Shown: in pieces, positions 44,346 through 53,569 of the stretch
How the letters are laid out: every line of letters begins with the position of its first letter
Position numbering within the stretch: the first letter of the stretch is position 1
Assembly (NCBI RefSeq): GCF_003966265.1
Contig: NZ_RXNV01000008.1
Location: 62,001 to 126,000 of the forward strand
Origin: Shewanella atlantica
Lineage (GTDB): Bacteria > Pseudomonadota > Gammaproteobacteria > Enterobacterales > Shewanellaceae
Length of the DNA stretch: 64,000 nucleotides
Direction of reading: 5' to 3'
The notes under the pieces: generated by a model
What the model saw: only the letters and a program-made list of their open reading frames with translations
What the model was told of the DNA's origin: nothing
The model's database searches: none
Made by a program: the position numbers and the translations under genes

Positions 44346-45983
44346 ATGCAGGGTAATAAGTCGTATCTATCTCTTTTCATTGCCAGCCTTTTAGCCTCTG
44401 GGGCTAGTTGGGGAGAAGAGGTAAATTCGACGGACGATGCGCTAACCCGGGAAAAAAATCTGAGTAAGGTAATCGTCACCAGCAATCCTATTTTCGATGA
44501 GTCAGCTCCCGATAGTTTTTTCATTCATCGCTGGGCCAACTACCTGCATATCAATACCAGAGAGTCGGTGATCTTAAATAAACTCCCTTTCTCAGAAGAG
44601 AGCCGTATTAGCCAAAAAGATCTCGAAGAGGCCCAGAGAAACTTAAGAGCAGAACCCTATATACGAGACGCTAAAATCAGCTTCTCAAACAAAGATCCTC
44701 AAGCAGATGCTCCTATTGAAGGTGAAACTGTATTGGTAGAGACATGGGATAACTGGTCCCTATTGCCAACTGTTAGCTTCTCACATAGCGGAGGAGAGAG
44801 TGAATTTTCGATTGGAATAAAAGAAGATAACCTGCTGGGGTATGGCATAAAAACCAGAATGAACTATCAGTCTGACGCCGACAGAACAGGCTATAAACTT
44901 GCTTTTGAGGCTCCACTGGACAATGTCATCAAACACTCTAAGTTAGGTGTTAGCTTTTACGACAACAGTGATGGCCAGTCGACAAAGCTATACTTTTACA
45001 AACCCTTTTATACCTTAGATACCAAAGATAGCTACTCCATTGTCTATCTGGAGGACCTACGCAACGACACCCTTAAACAGAATGGAATGGATATCAACGA
45101 GTTTGAGGTTAAGCAGGATTTCATTAATCTGCTTTATGGTTGGCGCATATCGAAAAACGATGATACCAGATCTCGACTTATCACCGGATTGACCCAAGAT
45201 AAAAATCAATTCTCTCATCTCGACAGCTACCCGAATTCGAAGCTTCCTCAAGACAGAGACTTTTTTTATCCCTGGGTCGCCTATGAGTTTCTTCAGGATG
45301 ATTACACCGTTCTCAATAATGTACACCTGATACACAATAACGAAGACTTTAACTTAGGCTGGCACCACTATCTGAAGCTTGGTTTAGAGATCAATGATAC
45401 CAATAGCAGCTCATCCCCTGGCTACCATATAGACTGGAAAACTACCCGTGGCTATAAAGATGAGGCTAAACTACTGTTACTGGAGTTTGACGGAACGGCA
45501 GCCTTAGCCACCAGCCAGGATGACTTCTATCGGGTCAATGCATCAGCCGAATATTTTTACCAAATCCACCCCAAGTGGACGGCCTATGCTAAAACACGGA
45601 TCAGCACTTCCAAGAATAACTACCTGGATCAAACATTCGCCCTGGGGGATGAAACCGGGATCAGAGGCTACCCCAATGATTATCAACATGGTGATAATCA
45701 GTGGTCATTAACCACAGAGATCCGCCACTATCCGCACATTAACCTCTACCAACTCGCAGAGTTAGGCTGGGCCGCCTTTGTCGATGTCGGTCAGGCCTTC
45801 GGGGGCCCGGATGAGAATAATGAAGTATCGGGCCCTATTGGCAGCTTAGGTATTGGAGCCCGAATTTTCTCCTCTCACTCAAGCTATGGCAATGTGGCTC
45901 ATATCGACTTCAGTGTGCCCTACACCTCCGGAGAAGAGGTCAATAGCTGGGAGTGGCGCTTTCAGGTAAAAAACCATTTCTAA
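44346..45983 (+). CDS. Omp85-superfamily outer-membrane protein
   Basis: A 545-residue protein with a signal peptide (cut near ASWGEE), an N-terminal POTRA-like stretch (LPFSEESRISQKDLEEAQRNLRAEPYIRDAKISF) and a beta-barrel. The barrel has the Omp85 hallmark GIRGYP in loop 6, and ends WEWRFQVKNHF with the C-terminal Phe. It is shorter than BamA (five POTRA domains) and TamA (three), and no TamB gene is near. It may insert or secrete a specific partner, possibly one of the secreted proteins downstream; that is speculation. The ATG at 44346 has only a weak purine stretch ahead. Confidence 0.82.
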   Translation: MQGNKSYLSLFIASLLASGASWGEEVNSTDDALTREKNLSKVIVTSNPIFDESAPDSFFIHRWANYLHINTRESVILNKLPFSEESRISQKDLEEAQRNLRAEPYIRDAKISFSNKDPQADAPIEGETVLVETWDNWSLLPTVSFSHSGGESEFSIGIKEDNLLGYGIKTRMNYQSDADRTGYKLAFEAPLDNVIKHSKLGVSFYDNSDGQSTKLYFYKPFYTLDTKDSYSIVYLEDLRNDTLKQNGMDINEFEVKQDFINLLYGWRISKNDDTRSRLITGLTQDKNQFSHLDSYPNSKLPQDRDFFYPWVAYEFLQDDYTVLNNVHLIHNNEDFNLGWHHYLKLGLEINDTNSSSSPGYHIDWKTTRGYKDEAKLLLLEFDGTAALATSQDDFYRVNASAEYFYQIHPKWTAYAKTRISTSKNNYLDQTFALGDETGIRGYPNDYQHGDNQWSLTTEIRHYPHINLYQLAELGWAAFVDVGQAFGGPDENNEVSGPIGSLGIGARIFSSHSSYGNVAHIDFSVPYTSGEEVNSWEWRFQVKNHF

Positions 45984-46043
45984 CCAACTATAATTCAGTT
46001 CAATAATCTAACCCCGTAGGAGTTCAGACTGAGAAGACCCCTG

Positions 46044-46841
46044 GTGAACTCAACCCCCTTATACCTAATCTCGCTATTTACTTGCCTCATTAGCGGATGT
46101 CTGGCGGCTCAACCATTGAAGATCGTCTGTCATGAATTTGCTCCATTCAGCTTTCAAGATGTAAACCAGACGACAGGGATTCTGGTTGAAATAGCACAAA
46201 TAGCTTGTAGAAGTTGGGAGGATGGATGTGAGATCGAGTTACTACCCAATCGGCGGGCCAAACAGACCTTTAATCATGGACTCGCTAATGGTCACTTTAT
46301 GGGGTGGAATGAAGACCGAGCAAAATCTATATGGTTCTCTATTCCACTCCTGCAAACAGAATATGGATTCTACTCGCTACAAAATAAAAGAATCAGTAAA
46401 GTTGAACAACTCGCAGAAAAAAATGTAGGCGTTTTAGCTCCTTCAAATACCTATGAGTCACTGTTAGAAATAGACAAAAGCCTCCAACAACTTGGGCACT
46501 TACCCATGAATATCATTCAGCTTGCACCTGCTAATGAGCAGCCTATAAAAATGTTGGCTATGGCTCGCTTTAATGCTTATTTTGTCAATCGGGATGTCGG
46601 CGCTTATTACGCGGACAGACTAGATATTCAGAACCTGCACTATCTGAGTAGCGGAAAAGTTATTCAATATCATCTTGGCTTTAAAATACAATTTAACAAG
46701 TATGAAACGATCAAGTCTTTCAACCATCATCTGGAGTCACTCTTCCAACAGGGGAGGTTCGACTCACTTTTTCATCGTTGGAATATGTCCCCCCCTAAAC
46801 TCAATCAGTCAGAATATCCGGGGCTCAATATTCCCTATTAA
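46044..46841 (+). CDS. Periplasmic solute-binding-like protein (family 3), possibly lipid-anchored
   Basis: A 265-residue exported protein with the fold pattern of bacterial family 3 solute-binding proteins: LKIVCHEFAPFSFQDVNQTTGILVEIAQIAC, then LPNRRAKQTFNHGLANGHFMGWNEDRA. No transporter genes are adjacent, as is usual for the Shewanella and Vibrio stand-alone members. The signal ends LISGCLAA, a fair lipobox. The start is GTG at 46044; the ribosome site is poor. Its 3' end overlaps the CadC-like gene tail to tail by 4 bp. Confidence 0.75.
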   Translation: MNSTPLYLISLFTCLISGCLAAQPLKIVCHEFAPFSFQDVNQTTGILVEIAQIACRSWEDGCEIELLPNRRAKQTFNHGLANGHFMGWNEDRAKSIWFSIPLLQTEYGFYSLQNKRISKVEQLAEKNVGVLAPSNTYESLLEIDKSLQQLGHLPMNIIQLAPANEQPIKMLAMARFNAYFVNRDVGAYYADRLDIQNLHYLSSGKVIQYHLGFKIQFNKYETIKSFNHHLESLFQQGRFDSLFHRWNMSPPKLNQSEYPGLNIPY

Positions 46842-48928
46842 ATTTTATGCTTCAGCGACACACTATAAATATCAGCATCATTGATCCCCAGCATGCTCAC
46901 AACCACTCTATCTTCAGTGGCTATAGCGAGTGCACGTTCATTTCTTATCGACAGTGCAGGCAAACTAAACGCAACATGCTCCCCCCCTTCAGCATCTATA
47001 CGAACCACAATATCTTCATTAACGGTTCGCTTTAAAAAGTACAATTCAGAGTTGTGATAAAAAAAGCTGCCCCAATCTCCAGCAGCCAACTCGTCAGTAA
47101 CTAGAGACTCACGGGCTTCATCGGCGGGAAGGTAGAATATCCCCGCTAGATTATCTTTGCTGTAATAGAGTCCACCATGTTGATCTTCGATAGCATATTT
47201 TCCATCTTCAACGACCGCTTCAACCTTCTCGCTGGCTAAGGTATAGCGATATATTCCCCATTTCCCCGCCATATTAGATGAAAAATACAATTGAGTTCCA
47301 TCTCGTGAAAATGACGGATTTCTTATATCTCCGTCTATACCTTTGAGGCTCATTAATTTTCCACCAGGCAAACGGCCTAAAAACAGCTCATAGTTGAGAC
47401 TCTGCGCTGGCTTCATGGCGATTGCAAATTGATTATTTACCGGAGATACCGCAGGAATACTCACCAAACCTTGTTCACGGGTTAACTGCTTGCTGTCTGT
47501 TTCTTGCTTGAGCCATAGCTCCCATGTCCCGCTTCTATTGGAGAGGAAGAGTATATCCCCTGTAGACATAACCGCCTGACCAAACATATCCCTCGATGAT
47601 GAGGCTAACTGGCGATGTACCTGGCCATCGGTTAATGAACGGATAGTGATATGTTCCTGAGCAATGTGGCGGGAATAATATAACTCTTGGGTTCCATAAT
47701 TCAGAGCTAAGCTACTGATCGTATCGTCATGGTGAAAATCCATCAGCTTTTTGCTTCCCATATCAAAAATCTCAATCACAAAGCTGCCATCACGCAGGGC
47801 GTTGAAATAGATCTGATTGGCTTGTTGATCCCACTCCAGCCCTATCACCATAGTCTCACCATCAACCAACAACTGGGCATCCTGAGTTAAGGATTTAACG
47901 AACACCTTAGCCTTCATCTCCACCGACCGAACAAAGACTAACTGCTTACTATCGGCAGACCAGCTCATCAGCAGGTCTTCCTCGCCGGCAGCAGGAAAGG
48001 TAAACGGGGAGATCCCTGCCGACTCAAAACGATAAGTAACAACGGATACTCGATCCTCCTGAGATTTCGCATAAGCGAGTCGTTGACCATCGGGTGACCA
48101 CTCCAAACTATGCAGATAACCGATACTCATACAACCAGTATCAATTTTATTATCTCTATTGGTGATGAGCTCACGGACATGTACCGAGCACTCACCCGAC
48201 TCATTAAATCGAAAATAGGCTAATGAGAGACCATCCGGTGACCAGGTCGGTGATGTCTCCCTATCTGAAGTCATGGTTATCTGCCTAAGTGGCGCATCTT
48301 GATCACTCAGGTCTTTAATATATAGCTGTCCTTTGCGCTTTTCACGGCGCCACTGAAATGCCATGTAACGCCCATCAGGGGAAATAGCGGCCTGTTCCTC
48401 CACCCCTTCAAAATTGGTTATACGGGTTGCAAGCTTTTCAGTATTGGATTGAGCGGAGTCATGGGTAAGTTCGATAACAGCAAACATGACAGAGATCAGA
48501 GTGAATATGATCCCAGCTAAAAGGAAGGGTGTGTAACGATTATGAGTTTTTGAGTTTTTGGTGTTAGAGCGTAATTGAATATCTGGGGTCTCTTCAATAC
48601 AGCTTGGAGTAATAAGCAGTTGATAACCCACTTTGGTGATCGTTTTAAAATAGGTTTCCGGCTCTATGCCAAGCTCAGTTAGCGACTTTCTTAACTGCCA
48701 TATCGCATTACCCGTTCCACGCTTACCGACTTCAATATTTCCCAGCCACACCTCATCGATTGCCTGCTCTTTAGTGACAGTTTGCCCAGCATGCAAGATG
48801 AGAAGCTTGAGAAACTCGAATACCTTAGCAGGAAGTTGAACCGATTTATCGCCAACTGAAATTGTCATATCATGGCAATTAATCACGCATTCGCCGAGTT
48901 GGTATTTTTGATATGGCAATGAGATCAT
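46838..48928 (-). CDS. CadC/ToxR-like membrane transcription regulator with periplasmic TolB-type propeller
   Basis: A 696-residue one-component regulator: an OmpR-type winged helix at residues 10-105 (VQLPAKVFEFLKLLILHAGQTVTKEQAIDEVW...GYQLLI), a single membrane helix (TPFLLAGIIFTLISVMFAVIEL), and a large periplasmic beta-propeller with WD40/TolB-like blades (AAISPDGRYMAFQWRR, PTWSPDGLSLAYFRF, LEWSPDGQRLAYAKS). The propeller probably senses an envelope or extracellular signal. Neighbouring secreted proteases or the Omp85 protein could be its targets; this is inference. Its upstream region of 324 bp up to 49252 holds only a terminator. Confidence 0.88.
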   Translation of the reverse strand: MISLPYQKYQLGECVINCHDMTISVGDKSVQLPAKVFEFLKLLILHAGQTVTKEQAIDEVWLGNIEVGKRGTGNAIWQLRKSLTELGIEPETYFKTITKVGYQLLITPSCIEETPDIQLRSNTKNSKTHNRYTPFLLAGIIFTLISVMFAVIELTHDSAQSNTEKLATRITNFEGVEEQAAISPDGRYMAFQWRREKRKGQLYIKDLSDQDAPLRQITMTSDRETSPTWSPDGLSLAYFRFNESGECSVHVRELITNRDNKIDTGCMSIGYLHSLEWSPDGQRLAYAKSQEDRVSVVTYRFESAGISPFTFPAAGEEDLLMSWSADSKQLVFVRSVEMKAKVFVKSLTQDAQLLVDGETMVIGLEWDQQANQIYFNALRDGSFVIEIFDMGSKKLMDFHHDDTISSLALNYGTQELYYSRHIAQEHITIRSLTDGQVHRQLASSSRDMFGQAVMSTGDILFLSNRSGTWELWLKQETDSKQLTREQGLVSIPAVSPVNNQFAIAMKPAQSLNYELFLGRLPGGKLMSLKGIDGDIRNPSFSRDGTQLYFSSNMAGKWGIYRYTLASEKVEAVVEDGKYAIEDQHGGLYYSKDNLAGIFYLPADEARESLVTDELAAGDWGSFFYHNSELYFLKRTVNEDIVVRIDAEGGEHVAFSLPALSIRNERALAIATEDRVVVSMLGINDADIYSVSLKHKI

Positions 48929-49206
48929 GATCTAGGGGCGAACTCCGGGGGTGAAAATGGGATCGCTAAGAAAAATTAACTCACCACAAACACACACTAA
49001 GACATTAACGTTTTATTAACACCCATCATAAAGCCCCTATTCACTTTGTCTATAGCAAGGCTGAGATACACACGCTCACAATGGAAAAGTGACAATACAC
49101 TAATGCCTACACTAATGTAGTAATCACATAAACTAATTTAATTAAAGCAGCTATTTAGTATTAGGTTCTTCTATTACATCAAGTCAGTTGTATCAAATTG
49201 TACAAA

Positions 49207-49227
49207 GAGAGCCCTTGCGGGGCTCTC
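49207..49227 (-). terminator. Terminator after the degenerate subtilase gene
   Basis: GAGAGCCC and GGGCTCTC form an 8-bp stem with a 5-base loop; on the minus strand it is followed by a short T-rich stretch. It lies 26 bp after the stop at 49253. Confidence 0.6.
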
Positions 49228-49252
49228 TTATGTATGTCCCTATATTAATTTC

Positions 49253-52200
49253 TTAACCAAAGGTTTTTCGACGAATAGTCAGAAGTGCAAGCAGACCCAA
49301 CAGTCCACCACCTAAACTACCGCCGCTATCACTGCTCTCTACTGGCTCTTCCACAGGAGCTGCTAGCGCTTCAATCGTCATAACAAAACTTGCCTGAGTC
49401 TTGTTAACCGTATCGTCGGCCGTCACCGTCACCTCATACTCCCCGGAGCTTCCGGTCATAGCATCACCACTGATAACACCTGTCACACTGTCGATTTCCA
49501 TACCTTCAGGCAGCCCTTCAACGGTGTAAGTAAGCGCATCTCCTTCGACATCCATAAAGTAAGCCGAAGCATCAAGATCGGCACTGCCAGACTCCGTCAA
49601 TAACACAGAAGGCATGTCAGAAATAAGCTCAGGTGCAATGTCGTTAACATTATTAATTGCCACATATACATTAGACACGGCGCTATAGGTTTGACCTTGG
49701 CTAGCGATAACTTCAAGGGTATAACCAAGGTTACCGACATCGTAGTCCAGTGCGTCAGTGTTGTTGACGACTATTTCGCCTTGGTAACTGATGGTGAATG
49801 GATCGCCAGGAATCGCATTTGCAAGACTTAGGCTATAAGGTGATGATTCACGCTCGAAGTCAGCCATAGCAAAGAAACTCTCAGAATCGAGCTGAATCTT
49901 TGCCACTATAGCGCCTATTTCAGCGTCTTCATCTACACTGTGGACTTGCCCATCGAGTGGATGAGCCATTAATGAATAACTCCCTTGTCCCATGGGAGAC
50001 AACATGCCCCAGTTATTCTCTAAACTCATCAGCATCATGCCGTGATTCTCGCAACCGCCGCCACTGCCAAAGCCAAAGCTAAAGTCACATTCACTTGCCA
50101 TCCCAAGCTCTGCGGTTTCACCCGATGCAAGGGTTACCATAGGCTGATAATCTTTCGTTTCTCCCTCGGCAACCAAACGTGAGATCAGCGGCAATCCCCC
50201 ACCGTTAATTTCCATTTCTCCCATCTCGCCAGTAAACCAGTCAAAATACGTTTCGACCTTCACTTTGCCGTATTTAACTGGATTATATTGGATGATAGGC
50301 TCACCAAGATTAGCGACGGCATCACGGTCAGTGGCGAAAATCCAACCATGGTTTTGATCTAAATCTTCAACACTGTCCATACTCTCGCTATGGAAAAGCT
50401 CTTCTAAACAGTATTGAGCGACGACATTTTGCCCGTGCCCCGTCATCAATGTTGGTAACTTAGATTGCATGTAACGCTTACGAGGCTGGGTCCAGTCATA
50501 TTCTTGGTTATAATTGATATACCACGCCGCTGGAGAGCCATTTTCATCGGGCTCAATAAAGCCTCCCATAACGACTTGGCTCGTTTCATCCGTTATAAAT
50601 GGATCTCCGCTAATCTCTTTGTCCAGCTCATTATCGAGGACAAACTGCTCCTGATAAACACTCCACCACATCAGTGCTGCACCACCTTTATCGAAGTGGT
50701 TTGCCATTCCTGCATCGTTAGGCCTAAAAAAGCGACTCGCAACCACTAACTTCTTACCCGTTGTACACATAGCTTCGTTATAGACGCCACCACCAACGGC
50801 ATTGAGCATGTTGCCTTGAGTATTTTCTTTGCCTTCTGGAAGTTGCTTTTGATGGTACATGGCAGGAAACACGGCAAACGTGGTGTCTGTTGTGCCCGTG
50901 TTGGTAAACTCTTGCGTATAAGCAGAAGCACTCGGGCTAAATTTGTTTGCCAGCTCTGTACCTGATTCAGTTCTAAATGTCGTAAAATCACGAACTATAT
51001 CTGTCGCAGTTCTTGGCTTTACCAACCAGCTCATACTGACTGTTGGCTTTTCCTCTGCTGAAAGTTGCAACTGACCAGAAAGCTCTACTTGGGACCAGTT
51101 TTCCGATATAAGATCACTGCCTTGTTTCATCGGCCAGTTGTCTAGTTTTGAAAAATCAACCTCCAGTACCACAGGGAAAATAACGGTCTGCCCTGCCGGC
51201 ACACTCACGCTTGTAGGCACATCCCAACTCAATGCTGAATCACCGCCCTTGCCCATAGACGTCATAGTGACTTCATAGGTAACCGTCTCCTCAGCGAGGT
51301 TTTTAAGTTGAATCTCTTTCACAAAGCGCTGCAGACCCACAGCTTCTTCAAAACCAAAACTTAAATTTGGTTGATAGCTATTTTTCTCCCAAGCAACCAC
51401 CGATGAATTAATGGCGGCATCGATGTTTTCAACACCGTTACCTATCAAAACAAGATCGGCCTGCTCATTAGCGAGATTCATAACATTGTTATCGGCGGTG
51501 TTCATCAATAGTGCTTTGATCTCTACCATAGATAGCTCTGGACGCTTAGATTTAAGCACTGCGGCTGCGGCAGCCACTCGAGCCGCAGCCATCACAGTGT
51601 GTGACTCTGTATCGGTTTGATCGCCACCACCCACAACAGCAACATCGATATTTTCGGCGTAACTCACCATATCAGGTTTCGAATAAGCATTGGCCCCACG
51701 CACTGGGCCGTGGGGAGTACTCTCGGTCACCTGCATATTGTTATCTGCATCAGTCTTCATGCCGCCAACCGTCAAGGCAGTAGGTGCGGCGCCGCGCCAA
51801 GTCATATTGAAGCGGTTATCAAACCACTCGCCACCCGTACCGGCGTTGACCACGACCAAAGCCCCTAAACCCGATACCATTTCGATGGCGTGAGCTTCAA
51901 CAACTGGGCTCGAGATCCCATTGTCTGACGGTGCGTAAAATGCACTACCACCGATAGCATCAACGACGATGATATCTGCACGGTCATCGAAACTACCATC
52001 TTGATTAGGATCTAACGCATACTCTAAAGCCAGCATAAATGTACTACTTGTCTCAGGCGCTAAGCTATAACCATAACCATATGGGTCGGACACATTTGAG
52101 GTTTTAAATGCGGCGATTTTTGCCCCAGGAGCCAAAGCATGCACCACACTCGCAAGGCGTGTGCCATGGCCAGTATTATGGGTCATACCGTCGTAATCAC

Positions 52201-52912
52201 GGGTGTAATAGATATTCTGATCAATTGGGTTAGGATCGAGTCCCCAGCCTGCATCACTCCTCAAATCCATCCCTTCCACAACCACATCAGTTGGGAAGCC
52301 ATCAAAAGTATTCATGGCATTGGCCATCGCCTCAGCGTAAGTTGCAGCCTCGCCATCTCCTCCTAAGCCCACATGAGTATAATCCACCCCTGTGCCAATA
52401 ATGGCGACCTTAACGCCCTCTCCCGCCGTTGCGTCACCGACTAAAGCTGGTGCCTTTATCATAGATGAAGCAGTGTTGGCGCTTGGCTTACTCATCGCAT
52501 TGATAGGCACCACCGCGGTGGTGGTTTCAGCGATAACAGCCTTTACACCTGCGATAGCCTTAATTTTCTCAGCATAAGAAGCGTCGGCTTGAACCCGCAC
52601 AAAATTACCAAAGATTTTCGCCCCAGGTAACACTTCAATATTGCCATCCAACGCTAGAATATCGTTAAGTACGGTCTTCTGCTTAGCTTCAACCTGCTTA
52701 AGGCTTTCGGCGAATTTCTTTTTGTTATTTAAAGTGGCCTTAGTCAGTGAGCCGACATCTGCAAGATAGACATTGAAAGTCAGTAGTTGCACTTTCTGAG
52801 CCTGTGTACTGAAGGCGGGTAAAGTATCTGAGTTTTGTGCGATGGCAATTGATGCTGGAACCATCGCAGCCAGTGCAATGCATGTTGCCAGTTTAGATTT
52901 TTTAAATGACAT
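49253..52912 (-). CDS. Catalytically degenerate subtilase-family (S8) secreted protein with GlyGly-CTERM tail
   Basis: A 1219-residue exported protein with the full architecture of a secreted subtilase: signal peptide, I9-like propeptide, S8 fold, beta-rich C-terminal region with a cadherin-like repeat, and a GlyGly-CTERM tail (SGGSLGGGLLGLLALLTIRRK). The catalytic positions are changed. The usual DTG is GTG (residue 173), the oxyanion Asn in AGN is Thr (359), and GTSMAAPHVAG reads HTVMAAARVAA, so the Ser is Val (440). Only His249 in GHGT remains. It is therefore very probably not a peptidase. AGGGA before 52912 sets the start. It is divergent from an intact subtilase gene. Confidence 0.85.
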   Translation of the reverse strand: MSFKKSKLATCIALAAMVPASIAIAQNSDTLPAFSTQAQKVQLLTFNVYLADVGSLTKATLNNKKKFAESLKQVEAKQKTVLNDILALDGNIEVLPGAKIFGNFVRVQADASYAEKIKAIAGVKAVIAETTTAVVPINAMSKPSANTASSMIKAPALVGDATAGEGVKVAIIGTGVDYTHVGLGGDGEAATYAEAMANAMNTFDGFPTDVVVEGMDLRSDAGWGLDPNPIDQNIYYTRDYDGMTHNTGHGTRLASVVHALAPGAKIAAFKTSNVSDPYGYGYSLAPETSSTFMLALEYALDPNQDGSFDDRADIIVVDAIGGSAFYAPSDNGISSPVVEAHAIEMVSGLGALVVVNAGTGGEWFDNRFNMTWRGAAPTALTVGGMKTDADNNMQVTESTPHGPVRGANAYSKPDMVSYAENIDVAVVGGGDQTDTESHTVMAAARVAAAAAVLKSKRPELSMVEIKALLMNTADNNVMNLANEQADLVLIGNGVENIDAAINSSVVAWEKNSYQPNLSFGFEEAVGLQRFVKEIQLKNLAEETVTYEVTMTSMGKGGDSALSWDVPTSVSVPAGQTVIFPVVLEVDFSKLDNWPMKQGSDLISENWSQVELSGQLQLSAEEKPTVSMSWLVKPRTATDIVRDFTTFRTESGTELANKFSPSASAYTQEFTNTGTTDTTFAVFPAMYHQKQLPEGKENTQGNMLNAVGGGVYNEAMCTTGKKLVVASRFFRPNDAGMANHFDKGGAALMWWSVYQEQFVLDNELDKEISGDPFITDETSQVVMGGFIEPDENGSPAAWYINYNQEYDWTQPRKRYMQSKLPTLMTGHGQNVVAQYCLEELFHSESMDSVEDLDQNHGWIFATDRDAVANLGEPIIQYNPVKYGKVKVETYFDWFTGEMGEMEINGGGLPLISRLVAEGETKDYQPMVTLASGETAELGMASECDFSFGFGSGGGCENHGMMLMSLENNWGMLSPMGQGSYSLMAHPLDGQVHSVDEDAEIGAIVAKIQLDSESFFAMADFERESSPYSLSLANAIPGDPFTISYQGEIVVNNTDALDYDVGNLGYTLEVIASQGQTYSAVSNVYVAINNVNDIAPELISDMPSVLLTESGSADLDASAYFMDVEGDALTYTVEGLPEGMEIDSVTGVISGDAMTGSSGEYEVTVTADDTVNKTQASFVMTIEALAAPVEEPVESSDSGGSLGGGLLGLLALLTIRRKTFG

Positions 52913-53569
52913 ATTTTTTTCCCTAAGAAGTTGCGACATTATTTTTATTGTTCAAGTCGTACATTTAAGGCCGACTAGGAATCTCACCTCGACCGAATAA
53001 CAACTCATTAACGCTAACCTCTATGGTTTTCTTTTAAATACGGCTAAACAACAAGCACTCGGCCTTTGATTTTGTTTCTTTTCTCTTTCTATTTATTTTC
53101 AAGCCCTTAAAAAACAAATAGTTAACTAAAGCCTTTAACTGTGATTCCGCCCCCTTAAAACGAAGGTTGCCACTGTGAACATCACCAAACCATTGCTTAT
53201 ACTCATGCAATTTCCATTTTGGCGAATCCAAGTTATTCCTATCCCGTACTCTTCCTTAATTACCATGACATACAGAGGTTTCTACCACTGCAATCTGGCA
53301 CGCCAACCTCTTTTTTAAGGGTTATTAGAACTACATCTGTCACAAGCAAAAAAGGATACATTTCGATACACGACAACACCGAAAGCCATTGTTTTATAAG
53401 AAATTGAAAAAGAAATGAAGCATAAGTGAAGTCGAAATGTAGAGCACGATTTGCCCTTCATCGTTTTGATGGGGTATCAAGTTGACGTCGAATTAACAAC
53501 TTCTACCGATTTCGCTTTCGCTATCACAGCGCGGCAGCGCAAAAAAATAACAAAAAATGAGGAAGACCT
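52913..53569. other. Divergent intergenic region between the two subtilase genes
   Basis: 657 bp presumably carrying both promoters. A minus-strand frame at 53231-53034 (65 residues from a TTG start, DSPKWKLHEYKQWFGDV...) has an AGGA five bases upstream but no recognisable family. I leave it as a doubtful small gene. No strong operator or repeat was seen. Confidence 0.4.

Noticed and set aside
53034..53231. A confident small protein gene between the subtilases
   Set aside because: It begins with TTG, has no recognised family and no context; mentioned only in the intergenic entry.
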